Below are positions 1-7,064 of a DNA stretch of 64,000 nucleotides, in pieces. How positions within the stretch are numbered: position 1 is the stretch's first letter; each line of letters begins with the position of its first letter. The position numbers and the translations under genes were made by a program. A model generated the notes under the pieces. That model searched no databases. It worked only from the letters and a program-made list of their open reading frames with translations, and was not told the DNA's origin. The DNA comes from Isoalcanivorax pacificus W11-5 (GTDB taxonomy: Bacteria; Pseudomonadota; Gammaproteobacteria; Pseudomonadales; Alcanivoracaceae), in contig NZ_CP004387.1 of NCBI RefSeq assembly GCF_000299335.2, forward strand, positions 3,736,994 to 3,800,993, read 5' to 3'.

Positions 1-168
1 TACAATCTACTCAAGAGCGCCGAGGAGACTGGCCGTGATACTGACGAATATAGGTCGCGTTATAATAGCATCTTAGGCAAGCTATCCATGATGAGGCGGC
101 TTCATCCGCAAGAAGCCCAGAGAGAGATTGATAAGCTAATTGAAATGGCTCCTTTAAAAGGGGCTTAG
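1..168 (+). CDS. C-terminal end of an unknown protein (cut by window start)
   Basis: The first frame is open from base 1 to a TAG at 166-168, giving the last 55 residues of a protein. They are polar, likely helical, and end in APLKGA. The block around RYNSILGKLSMMRRLHP loosely resembles the C-terminal helix of retron or defence-type reverse transcriptases, but there is too little sequence to claim this. Base composition is AT-richer than the chromosome to the right, and an attachment-like sequence follows 130 bp downstream, so it is probably the last gene of an integrated element lying to the left. Confidence 0.5.
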   Translation, partial: YNLLKSAEETGRDTDEYRSRYNSILGKLSMMRRLHPQEAQREIDKLIEMAPLKGA

Positions 169-295
169 AGAACGGCAGACTCTAAGCAGGTTTGGAACCG
201 GCTCTTGAGATGGCCCAACCGCGAAACCTAGGAAATGCTGTCATTTAAATGACAGCACCCGGCCAGAACCTCCTATTCATTGTGGGTCACGCAAA
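169..295. other. Structured non-coding stretch with a perfect palindrome
   Basis: This gap between the truncated gene and the tRNA-like sequence has no coding signal. It contains a perfect 22-bp palindrome at 236-257 (half site TGCTGTCATTT) and a possible stem between AGGTTT (188-193) and AAACCT (224-229). It could be a terminator-like hairpin, a protein-binding palindrome close to an attachment site, or part of a small RNA. The sequence does not decide. Confidence 0.4.
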
Positions 296-318
296 TTCAA
301 TTCCCGCCGGGCCCACCA
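296..318 (+). other. tRNA 3'-end-like attachment sequence (attR-like)
   Basis: The stretch reads like the T-loop, acceptor strand and CCA end of a tRNA (TTCAATTCCCGCC followed by GGGCCCACCA), but no tRNA body lies upstream and the 5' side of the T stem does not pair. A lone tRNA 3' end directly followed by a rho-independent terminator is what remains at the far end of an element integrated into a tRNA gene. By this reading the element lies to the left and the chromosome resumes on the right. Confidence 0.55.
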
Positions 319-328
319 GATACTCCAA

Positions 329-361
329 TACAAAAAGGCGCCATCGTGGCGCCTTTTTGTA
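329..361. terminator. Rho-independent terminator
   Basis: A 15-bp perfect stem (TACAAAAAGGCGCCA and its complement) closes a three-base loop and carries A and T tracts on both sides, so it can work in both directions. It probably terminated the tRNA gene whose 3' end is copied at 296-318, and it also lies downstream of the minus-strand gene at 428-859. Confidence 0.8.
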
Positions 362-427
362 TTTCAGAACTGCGCTTCCCTGTTTATTGCTCCTATTAAG
401 CATCCCAAAAAAAGAATAAAACCATTT

Positions 428-859
428 TTATTCGTGATCATATAAATCCATACTGTGATCAAACCACAATATATAAAATATTTGCCTAATCCTGTAACCG
501 ACCATAGGCGCCAGCCCGTTATACCTACACACCAACAGGGTTTGCTTATCCTCAGTAATGAATTGAGGCACAGAGGCACGCTTAATCTGGGTAACTGGCA
601 TTTTTTCAAACCCCAAAGCATGCCGTCCAGCTTGCTTCAAATCTGACCATCGCAATTGACGGCGCTTAAAAATGGCATCTGCTGCAGCCACTTTATTGTC
701 GTCATCCAATCCTGAGAAGCAATACTTCCCACTTTGGATACGCTCAAATGAAAAGAGGATAGGATCATCATCCGTTGATGCAGTTTCTTTGGCATCAAAC
801 CGCCCCCCCTTCTTTTTATCTGGCACAACAATATTTTTTCTTTTTCTACCAATTCCCAT
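428..859 (-). CDS. Putative toxin partner of a Panacea antitoxin
   Basis: This 143-residue protein begins with a very basic stretch (MGIGRKRKNIVV) and ends with a conserved-looking module, MVGYRIRQIFYILWFDHSMDLYDHE. Short proteins ending in a similar F-hydrophobic-WFD-aromatic strand occur beside DUF4065 (Panacea) genes. The gene lies 17 bp downstream of the Panacea gene on the same strand, the usual antitoxin-toxin order. I do not recognise a catalytic motif or a named toxin family. An RNA-processing or translation-blocking toxin is likely from context only. The composition is AT-rich, pointing to recent acquisition. Confidence 0.6.
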   Translation of the reverse strand: MGIGRKRKNIVVPDKKKGGRFDAKETASTDDDPILFSFERIQSGKYCFSGLDDDNKVAAADAIFKRRQLRWSDLKQAGRHALGFEKMPVTQIKRASVPQFITEDKQTLLVCRYNGLAPMVGYRIRQIFYILWFDHSMDLYDHE

Positions 860-876
860 CCTTAGGAAACGCCTCG

Positions 877-1323
877 CTATTTGATTCTGGTTTTAAAATA
901 AGTCTTAAGATCAGCCTGTGGAATTGTACCCGCGACTTCTTCGTAATCCTGCCACGGCGCCTCTTCGTGCGTCATATTCCTAAGTTTCCATGCAGAAAAC
1001 TGCCCGAAAACCTCATAGACCTCATTTAAAAATTCAAGCTGCTCGTCAGTAAAACTCTCTTCAGGAGAAAAATCCTCAGGAGCAGGTATGGCGCTTTTGC
1101 CATGTTGCTTGTAATCATGGTAAACACTAGGCACAACCGGCCCATGAGCCCAAGCTTCAATATTCTGAGAAAACAACGGCTTATCGAAAATGGCGAGGTG
1201 GAAACCTTGAGCGTAATACAGGAGCTTTTGTAGCTTTAAATTGGATATGCCCGTCTCCGCATCTTCACGGTCATCCCGGACCAAAAAATACTTAGCCACA
1301 TCAACCGCTGAAATATTAGACAT
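877..1323 (-). CDS. Panacea (DUF4065, SocA-like) domain antitoxin
   Basis: The 148-residue product has the Panacea/SocA layout: an N-terminal ISAVDVAKYFL helix, the signature LKLQKLLYYAQGFHLA, then EAWAHGPVVPSVYHDY and a C-terminal acidic helical part. Panacea proteins are chaperone-like antitoxins that neutralise diverse toxins encoded next to them. The start at 1323 is preferred because AGGAGG lies six bases upstream; an in-frame ATG at 1338 lacks such a site. It heads a two-gene minus-strand operon with the small protein at 428-859. Confidence 0.85.
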   Translation of the reverse strand: MSNISAVDVAKYFLVRDDREDAETGISNLKLQKLLYYAQGFHLAIFDKPLFSQNIEAWAHGPVVPSVYHDYKQHGKSAIPAPEDFSPEESFTDEQLEFLNEVYEVFGQFSAWKLRNMTHEEAPWQDYEEVAGTIPQADLKTYFKTRIK

Positions 1324-1338
1324 GGTTGCCTCCTGCAA

Positions 1339-1701
1339 TCACGACTTGAGGTTCTGCCATTTATAGTTATCACCTCGCTCTGGCTCTCCAATGCTATCAC
1401 CTGAACGGACGCCAGCCCTAGCAGGCCGCAATACTGACCAAAGGAGCAGCAAAAATCAACCTCAGCAGCCTTGTGACAATCCCAAAAGGTGATGATTGCC
1501 AATGTTAAGCGCGAAACCGGTTTCAACAAGTGGTACAAAAATTGCTATGCTACTATCCCTGCCTAATCGACAAGCCCTTTAAAATCAACACACTAAAGGC
1601 TACGATGATGCCTCCCGCCGGTTCCACCAATCGCAGAGCAGCGGAGGCGCCTTTCCTTTTCTGATTGTCGTTCGGATCAGTGCCGCATACGGAGGCATCC
1701 G
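1339..1701. other. Intergenic region with a second tRNA-3'-end-like sequence
   Basis: The gap separates the divergently transcribed Panacea module and mntA and should contain both promoters. No convincing ORF is present. At 1611-1629 a tRNA-like 3' end (CCTCCCGCCGG then TTCCACCA) occurs without a tRNA body. Its last 17 bases match the sequence ending at 318 at 15 positions. If real, the toxin-antitoxin module at 364-1600 is flanked by two such ends. Confidence 0.4.
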
Positions 1702-1992
1702 ATGAACAGGGATCACATCCTTGCATTACTCAGCCAGAACAAGCCCGCCCTGGAGGCACGCTTTGGTGTGACGCGGCTGGCCTTGTTTGGCTCGTCGGCC
1801 CGCGGCACTGCATCACCCGACAGTGACATCGACATCCTGGTTGCCTTTGATGGGCCGGCCACATCAAAGCGCTATTTCGGCGTGCAATTCTATCTGGAAG
1901 ATCTGCTACAGCAGCCCGTGGATCTCGTTACCGAGAAAGCATTGCGTCCAGAACTGCGTCCCTTCGTTGAACGGGATCGCGTCAATGTCTGA
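1702..1992 (+). CDS. mntA: MntA-type nucleotidyltransferase antitoxin
   Basis: The 96-residue protein is a minimal nucleotidyltransferase with the motif GSSARGTASPDSDIDILV, giving the GSX10DXD signature of the MNT family. MntA proteins AMPylate and inactivate HepT RNase toxins encoded beside them. A strong GGAGG site stands seven bases before the ATG. No hepT follows: the TGA is directly followed, in the same frame, by the tail of a HigB toxin, so the module is incomplete here. Without HepT it could be an orphan antitoxin or a remnant. Confidence 0.85.
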   Translation: MNRDHILALLSQNKPALEARFGVTRLALFGSSARGTASPDSDIDILVAFDGPATSKRYFGVQFYLEDLLQQPVDLVTEKALRPELRPFVERDRVNV

Positions 1993-2100
1993 GCGCGTGG
2001 CATTCAGTTCGTGCAGGGACGCCTCTACATCAAGCACATCCTGACGCATGCGGAGTATGACAAGCTCTGCAAGCGTTACGCGAAAGGGGAGCGGTCATGA
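1993..2100 (+). pseudogene. Remnant of a HigB-family toxin (C-terminal end)
   Basis: The frame following the mntA stop encodes about 35 residues including GRLYIKHILTHAEYDKL, the typical C-terminus of HigB mRNA-interferase toxins (strand ending in THAEYD). There is no start and no N-terminal two thirds. It ends in an ATGA overlap with the higA-like gene, the normal coupling of a higBA operon, so the toxin was probably truncated by a deletion that fused it to mntA. Confidence 0.7.
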
Positions 2101-2525
2101 ATGCCATGGTGTTCAAAGAAGCCTGCCTGCACTTCGCCGAAGTCGCGGCGCCCTATATGCCCATTCGGGACCCTACGCACTATGAGGAAGCACTGGCACT
2201 GATCGAGGGGCTGCTGGAAGAGGCTGAGGATTCGGCAGACGACCCGCTGAATATTGTCATTGATATGCTCAGCCGCGCCATCGCGGCTTACGAACAACAG
2301 GATGCAACACTGGCCTCCTTTGCTACGCAACCAGCAGACGAGCCTGCCGATCTGGCCCTGCTGCGGGTGCTGATGAGTCAGCATCAGCTTGGCGTCGCAG
2401 ACCTGCCGGAGATCGGCTCCAAGTCGATGGTGTCGCGCGTGCTGTCCGGCCAGCGCAGTCTCAGCAAGCAGCATATCAAGGCGCTGGCCAATCGTTTTGG
2501 CATCAATCCCGGGCTCTTCTTCTGA
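2097..2525 (+). CDS. HigA-like antitoxin with XRE-type HTH
   Basis: The 142-residue protein has an acidic helical N-terminal part (ALALIEGLLEEAEDSADDPL) and a C-terminal helix-turn-helix ending GSKSMVSRVLSGQRSLSKQHIKALANRFG, as in HigA antitoxins that accompany HigB. It overlaps the higB remnant by four bases. With the toxin broken, it is an antitoxin without an active local partner. It may still repress its promoter, which now lies upstream of mntA. Confidence 0.8.
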   Translation: MNAMVFKEACLHFAEVAAPYMPIRDPTHYEEALALIEGLLEEAEDSADDPLNIVIDMLSRAIAAYEQQDATLASFATQPADEPADLALLRVLMSQHQLGVADLPEIGSKSMVSRVLSGQRSLSKQHIKALANRFGINPGLFF

Positions 2526-2618
2526 AGCGCCCGTTTTACTTTTTCATGCCGCCCCGCACCATCTCGTTCCGCTACACTAGGGCCACGTCTCCTTGCCCTG
2601 TTACCGCGACGAGCCTTT

Positions 2619-4436
2619 ATGAAACACCATCACAAATGGACCCTCGCCCGCCTGCTGCTGCGCCGCCGCACGCCGCAGATACCGGCGTTCCCGGCCACGG
2701 ACGGCGATATCCCCGCCCCCGGCACAGCCCGCCGCGCCGCGCCCGGTGATCTGCAACGGCTGGTAGACCTGGACGCCGCCTGGCACCGGGATGGCCGGCT
2801 GGTGCAGCCGCCAGCGGCCAGCTTCTCGGACGTGCTCAAGAGCACGCCGCCCACCATGGCCGAGGGCGACCGGCTGGACTATTGGCTGGCCGGACGTTTC
2901 CCGCGTTCGCCGTCGCCGGGTGCCCGGCTGGAAAGTGCCTTGCAGTGGTGCCAGGCCATTGCCGTGCTGCTGGGTCTGGTGCTGGGGTTCGGCTTCATGG
3001 CCGGGCTGATCGCCTACGACGGCAGCCAGCAGGTCAATGTGCTGTGGATCATCGCGCTGGCGGTGCTGCAGCTGGTGCTGTCGCTGCTGGCCCTGGCGTT
3101 TTCATTCGGCAAGGCGCGGCGGCTGCCGCTGCTGAGTGATCTGGTCGGGCATCTGCCCGCCCGGTTGTATCGTGGACCGCTGCGGCGTCTGCTGGATGCG
3201 CCCCACCAGGGCGACAGCCTGCTCGCGCCACTGCACACGCCATTCTTGCTGCTGCTGACGCAACGCTTTGCACTGGCCTTCAATACCACCGCGCTATTGG
3301 CGCTGTTTATTTACGTGGCGTTGCAGGACATCGCTTTCGGCTGGAGCACTACGCTGGACATTACCCCCGCAGGGCTGGTGGCGCTGGTGCGCACGCTGGC
3401 ATTGCCCTGGGCGTGGTGGCCCACGGCGGTGCCCACCTATGAATTGATCGAAGCCTCGCATTTCTTCCGTCTCGGCGGTGAAGTCGACGCCGGCAACCCG
3501 GCGCTGCTGGGCCGCTGGTGGCCGTTCCTCGCGTGCCTGTGGACGGTATATGCGCTGCTGCCACGCTATCTGATGCTGCGCTGGTGCCGGTATCGCTGGC
3601 GCAGCACGCTACGGCAAACCTTGCTGAACCATCCACTGTATCGGCAAACGCTGTCGCAGTTCGTGTTTGACCAGCACGGCGCGGCACGCGAGGCCGCACA
3701 GGTGATGACGCTGACGCTGCTGGACATGCTCACGCACCAGGAAAAAACCGAGCTGGATGGCCGCAAACCGGATGCCGCGATTGCGCGTGAATTGCAGGCG
3801 CGCTGGCAGGCCCATCAACAGCAGCAGGAAGCCGATGCACTGTCCGCGCTGGCGACTCTTTATCTGCAGAGTGACGCCGACCTGTCGCGCTACACCAGCC
3901 AGCAACAGGTGCCCGACCCGGAGCGGCTGTTCGTGATTGATGACTGGGAACGCTGGGGCCTGAGCCGCAAACGGCTGGCGCTGCTGGCCGGGGCCGGCGG
4001 TGGCACGCTGGGTGCCGGTGTGGGGGCGTCGCTGGATGCGGCCACCGCCGGCATGAGTCTGGGCTCGCTCACGGCCACGCTGGCGGCGGTGGGCGCTGCG
4101 GGGTCGGCGGCGTCGGTGTATTTTTCAGACCGGCTGGCAAAAGTCAGTGCCGATCATGCGGTGGTGCGTTTCGGCCCGGTGCAGAACCGGCAATACCCGT
4201 GGGTGGTGCTGGGCCGGCTGATCAGCGCCTGGATCACGTTGAGCCGCAAGGTGCCCGGCAGCACTCCACGCACGGACACGCCACCGGACTGGCGGGGGCT
4301 GTTGGGCCGCCGCCAGGAAACCGAGCTGGAAAAGCTGTTCGTGCAATGCCGTAAAGGCCAGCCGGAGCGCGTGCGCCCCGAGCTGGAAACCGCCCTGCTG
4401 CGCATCATGGACACGCTGCTGGCCGGGCCTCAGTAA
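2619..4436 (+). CDS. DUF2868 membrane protein with a DUF3482-like C-terminal part
   Basis: The 605-residue protein has a polar N-terminus, two early membrane segments (around residues 110-165), two more in the middle (about 220-250 and 300-325), then a long soluble helical part. This first half matches DUF2868, which normally precedes a gene for a GTPase with a DUF3482 tail. Here the C-terminal 240 residues carry what looks like that tail ([20 protein letters not shown], then a Gly/Ala-rich double segment), but no GTPase P-loop. No separate GTPase gene follows. The function is unknown. Confidence 0.65.
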   Translation: MKHHHKWTLARLLLRRRTPQIPAFPATDGDIPAPGTARRAAPGDLQRLVDLDAAWHRDGRLVQPPAASFSDVLKSTPPTMAEGDRLDYWLAGRFPRSPSPGARLESALQWCQAIAVLLGLVLGFGFMAGLIAYDGSQQVNVLWIIALAVLQLVLSLLALAFSFGKARRLPLLSDLVGHLPARLYRGPLRRLLDAPHQGDSLLAPLHTPFLLLLTQRFALAFNTTALLALFIYVALQDIAFGWSTTLDITPAGLVALVRTLALPWAWWPTAVPTYELIEASHFFRLGGEVDAGNPALLGRWWPFLACLWTVYALLPRYLMLRWCRYRWRSTLRQTLLNHPLYRQTLSQFVFDQHGAAREAAQVMTLTLLDMLTHQEKTELDGRKPDAAIARELQARWQAHQQQQEADALSALATLYLQSDADLSRYTSQQQVPDPERLFVIDDWERWGLSRKRLALLAGAGGGTLGAGVGASLDAATAGMSLGSLTATLAAVGAAGSAASVYFSDRLAKVSADHAVVRFGPVQNRQYPWVVLGRLISAWITLSRKVPGSTPRTDTPPDWRGLLGRRQETELEKLFVQCRKGQPERVRPELETALLRIMDTLLAGPQ

Positions 4437-5374
4437 GGCAATGAAGGGCGGCGCAGGCTCAGCAGCAAGGTGACCGTGAGGATCAGCGCGATCACACCGA
4501 GCGACGCCAGCACCGGCATGTGGAACCAGGGCATCAGCAGCATTTTGGCGCCGATAAACACCAGAATCGCGGCCAGGCCGTATTTCAGCAGCGAGAAGCG
4601 CTCGGCCATGCCCGACAGCATGAAATACATGGCGCGCAGGCCGAGAATGGCGAACAGGTTCGAGGTCAGCACGATAAAGGGATCGGTGGTGATGGCGAAG
4701 ATGGCCGGGATGCTGTCCACCGCAAACACGACATCGGAAATCTCCACCAGGATCAGCGCCAGCAGCAGCGGCGTGGCGTAGCGCACACCGTCACGCATCA
4801 CGAAAAAGCGCTCGCCTTCCAGTGTGTCGGTGATCGGATAATGCCGGCGTATCCAGCGGATCAGCGGGTGCGTGGCCAGATCGACTTCTTTTTCCGGCGC
4901 CAGCATGCGCAGGCCGGTAAACACCAGGAACGCACCAAACAGATACAGCACCCAGTGGAACTGGCTGACCAGCCAGCTGCCGCCAAACACCATGCCGGTG
5001 CGCAGGACGATCGCGCCGAGGATGCCGTAGAGCAATACGCGCCGTTGCAGCTCGGCGGGCACCGCGAAGTAGCCGAAGATCAGCATCCAGACGAACACAT
5101 TGTCGACGGCGAGGGATTTTTCCAGCAGGTAGCCGGTGAGAAACAACAGCGTGGTGTCGTTGGCCACGGCGCGGCCGCTTTCCGCATCCAGATACAGCCA
5201 GAGCCCCCCGGCAAACGCCAGCGACACGCTCACCCACACCAGCGACCAGAGTGCCGCTTCACGGAAACTGACCCGGTGGCGCTTGCCGCCGCCGAGCATC
5301 AGGTCTACGGCCAGCATCGCCAGCACGATCACGGCGAAGCCGGCCCACATCCACCAGGTACCGATTGACTGCAT
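4430..5374 (-). CDS. TerC/Alx-family membrane protein, probable manganese transporter
   Basis: The 314-residue protein is hydrophobic with about nine membrane segments and the TerC signatures [13 protein letters not shown] and [19 protein letters not shown], whose acidic residues line the ion path. Alx/TerC proteins export Mn2+ or support metal loading of exported enzymes. The ATG at 5374 follows GGAG. The gene sits directly behind a yybP-ykoY riboswitch whose terminator ends next to the ribosome site, so expression should rise with Mn2+. It converges with the DUF2868 gene, overlapping by seven bases. Confidence 0.9.
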   Translation of the reverse strand: MQSIGTWWMWAGFAVIVLAMLAVDLMLGGGKRHRVSFREAALWSLVWVSVSLAFAGGLWLYLDAESGRAVANDTTLLFLTGYLLEKSLAVDNVFVWMLIFGYFAVPAELQRRVLLYGILGAIVLRTGMVFGGSWLVSQFHWVLYLFGAFLVFTGLRMLAPEKEVDLATHPLIRWIRRHYPITDTLEGERFFVMRDGVRYATPLLLALILVEISDVVFAVDSIPAIFAITTDPFIVLTSNLFAILGLRAMYFMLSGMAERFSLLKYGLAAILVFIGAKMLLMPWFHMPVLASLGVIALILTVTLLLSLRRPSLPY

Positions 5375-5386
5375 TGTTGCTTCTCC

Positions 5387-5565
5387 AAAAAAAAACGGCC
5401 TGTTCCGAATGGACAGGCCGTTTTTTCTGCACGCACGACCTGCCCGTTAAGGCAAGGTCTTGCTTGCAACACTACATCGCTGCCCGACGCACCGGGGGTT
5501 GCCGGAAAACCGGTACCACCGTGATGACGACGCGTCGGCGAAAAGCTACTCCCCTTGGCGGTGGC
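5387..5565 (-). promoter_or_regulatory. yybP-ykoY (manganese) riboswitch with terminator
   Basis: Read on the minus strand, the leader has both conserved strands of the yybP-ykoY aptamer: AAGGGGAGTAGC (complement of 5545-5556) and GCAAGACCTTGCC (complement of 5451-5463). It then forms a terminator with a 10-bp GC-rich stem at 5396-5420 followed by nine U (5387-5395). The start codon of the TerC gene is about 12 bases further on. This class senses Mn2+ and usually turns exporter genes on. Confidence 0.9.
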
Positions 5566-5685
5566 CAGTGTAATCAGTCCGCCGCCAGCTTGTCACCGGC
5601 CACTTTGCAGTAATTACCTGACACGTCATTGCCAGCCGACCGGGGCCGACGCACATTAGAGCCAACACCACACCGGGAGACGCCC

Positions 5686-6474
5686 ATGCTGGCACCGATG
5701 ACCTTCGGAGAACGCCTGAAGAACCTGCGCAACCTGCGCGCCTACAGCCAACTGGAACTGGCCGAGCGTTGCGGCGTTTCTCAACGGCATGTCGCCTTTC
5801 TGGAGCGTGGGCGCTCGAAACCCAGCCGGCGCATGGTGCTGGACCTGGCGGAAACCCTGCAATTGCCGCTGGATGCACGTAACCATCTGCTGCTCTCGGC
5901 AGGCTTTGCCGCCATCTACCCGGACACGCCGCCGGAGACCGCCGGGCTGGAATTCGCCGATCAAGCCATCGACCTGATCCTGACCCAGCAGGCACCGTAC
6001 CCGGCGCTGGTGGTGGACCGGCTGTGGCAGCTGCGCAAGGTGAATACCGGCTGTGTACGCATGATGTCCTGGCTGACGGGCATGCCCGAGGATCAGGCGG
6101 CCACCCTGCTGGTCGGGCAGAATCTGTTGCAGTTGATGATGGCCGAACCGATCCGGTCGCAGATTCCCACCGGCGTCGCCATTGTCCGGCGCCTGCTGGC
6201 GGTGTCGCGCCGGCAACTGGATCTGTCACTGGAAGGGCTGGAAAAACTCGATGCGCTGGAAGCCAGCCTGAAGCTGCCCCGTGCCACCGGTGACGAGCAG
6301 GACATCCAGTGGCCGGCGGTGCCCATCGTGTTGCGCAAGGGCGATGAGGAACTGCGGCTGATCTCGACCATCACCACGCTCGGCACCCCCACCGATGTGC
6401 GCCTGCAGGACACGATGATCGAGAGTTTTTTCCCGGCGGACGACACCACGCGGGCGTGGTTCAAGGGGCAGTAA
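5686..6474 (+). CDS. XRE-family regulator with MmyB-like ligand domain
   Basis: The 262-residue protein starts with a helix-turn-helix (FGERLKNLRNLRAYSQLELAERCGVSQRHVAFLERGRSKPS) followed by a 180-residue sensor-type domain of the MmyB/MLTR kind (PALVVDRLWQLRKVN, and the C-terminal part about LRLISTITTLGTPTDV). Such regulators bind fatty acids or similar ligands and control neighbouring metabolic genes. The ATG at 5686 is preferred over one at 5629 because it has a purine-rich site (GGGAGA) at the right distance and leaves only three residues before the domain. Confidence 0.8.
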   Translation: MLAPMTFGERLKNLRNLRAYSQLELAERCGVSQRHVAFLERGRSKPSRRMVLDLAETLQLPLDARNHLLLSAGFAAIYPDTPPETAGLEFADQAIDLILTQQAPYPALVVDRLWQLRKVNTGCVRMMSWLTGMPEDQAATLLVGQNLLQLMMAEPIRSQIPTGVAIVRRLLAVSRRQLDLSLEGLEKLDALEASLKLPRATGDEQDIQWPAVPIVLRKGDEELRLISTITTLGTPTDVRLQDTMIESFFPADDTTRAWFKGQ

Positions 6475-6489
6475 GCCCGGTCACCACGC

Positions 6490-7062
6490 TCAGGGCTGTT
6501 GATAGCCGTCCGCATAAGGGTCGTCATAATCCCCTGGCTGCGGCTCGGGCTCGGTGTAGGGTTCCACCTGCTCGGCGATCAGCGTGTAGCCGGTTTTCGC
6601 CAGGTCCGTCTCGCTCTGTTCGACTTTCATGGTGCCGGTGACCCAGACGGTGAAAAAGGCTTCCTCGATGGTGGCCTTGCTGCCTTCGCGCATGGTCACC
6701 AGCACGGTCTGGTTGCGCGGCGGCGGCGGCACATGGATGCAGGCACCGAAGTACGGCACCAACAGGAATGTGGTGACGCTGTCACCATCACCTTCCAGCG
6801 GGATCGCATAGCCGGGTAACTTGACGCGCTGACCGTCCAGCGACTGCACCATGGGCGCTTCGTCCCAGAGTTTTTCCAGCTGCGCGTAGAACTCGATGGC
6901 CTTCGGGTCGTCGTCCTCGAGCGTGTTGATATCCACGTCCTCGAACATTTCTTCCGGCGGCCAGCCGTCCGGAATCATGTCGTCCCACTCCAGTTCTGTC
7001 GCGGGTTGCGCCAGTACGCTGACACTCGTCAGCAGGCCCAGCACCAGTATCCATTTGCGCAT
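6490..7062 (-). CDS. DUF3299 periplasmic protein of a zinc ABC operon
   Basis: The 190-residue product has a signal peptide (MRKWILVLGLLTSVSVLAQ) and a DUF3299 domain with the motif LPGYAIPLEGDGDSVTTFLLVPYFGACIHVPPPP. In Pseudomonas aeruginosa the homologous protein (PA4066) is the last gene of the Zur-controlled PA4063-PA4066 cluster. The start at 7062 is two bases after the permease stop, and the upstream in-frame extension is the permease gene in another frame. It likely binds metal or assists the transporter in the periplasm. The exact role is unknown. Confidence 0.85.
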   Translation of the reverse strand: MRKWILVLGLLTSVSVLAQPATELEWDDMIPDGWPPEEMFEDVDINTLEDDDPKAIEFYAQLEKLWDEAPMVQSLDGQRVKLPGYAIPLEGDGDSVTTFLLVPYFGACIHVPPPPRNQTVLVTMREGSKATIEEAFFTVWVTGTMKVEQSETDLAKTGYTLIAEQVEPYTEPEPQPGDYDDPYADGYQQP

Positions 7063-7064
7063 TG

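Noticed and set aside
169..318. tmRNA gene
   Set aside because: Only the last 23 bases fit a tRNA-like 3' end; no tag-coding region or 5' partner strand is visible.
1236..1538. 100-codon minus-strand ORF upstream of the Panacea gene
   Set aside because: It overlaps the Panacea start in another frame and has no ribosome site or recognisable features.
4520..5368. Long plus-strand ORF opposite the TerC gene
   Set aside because: It is rich in Gln, His and Arg with no domain pattern, and the minus strand shows a clear TerC protein and riboswitch.
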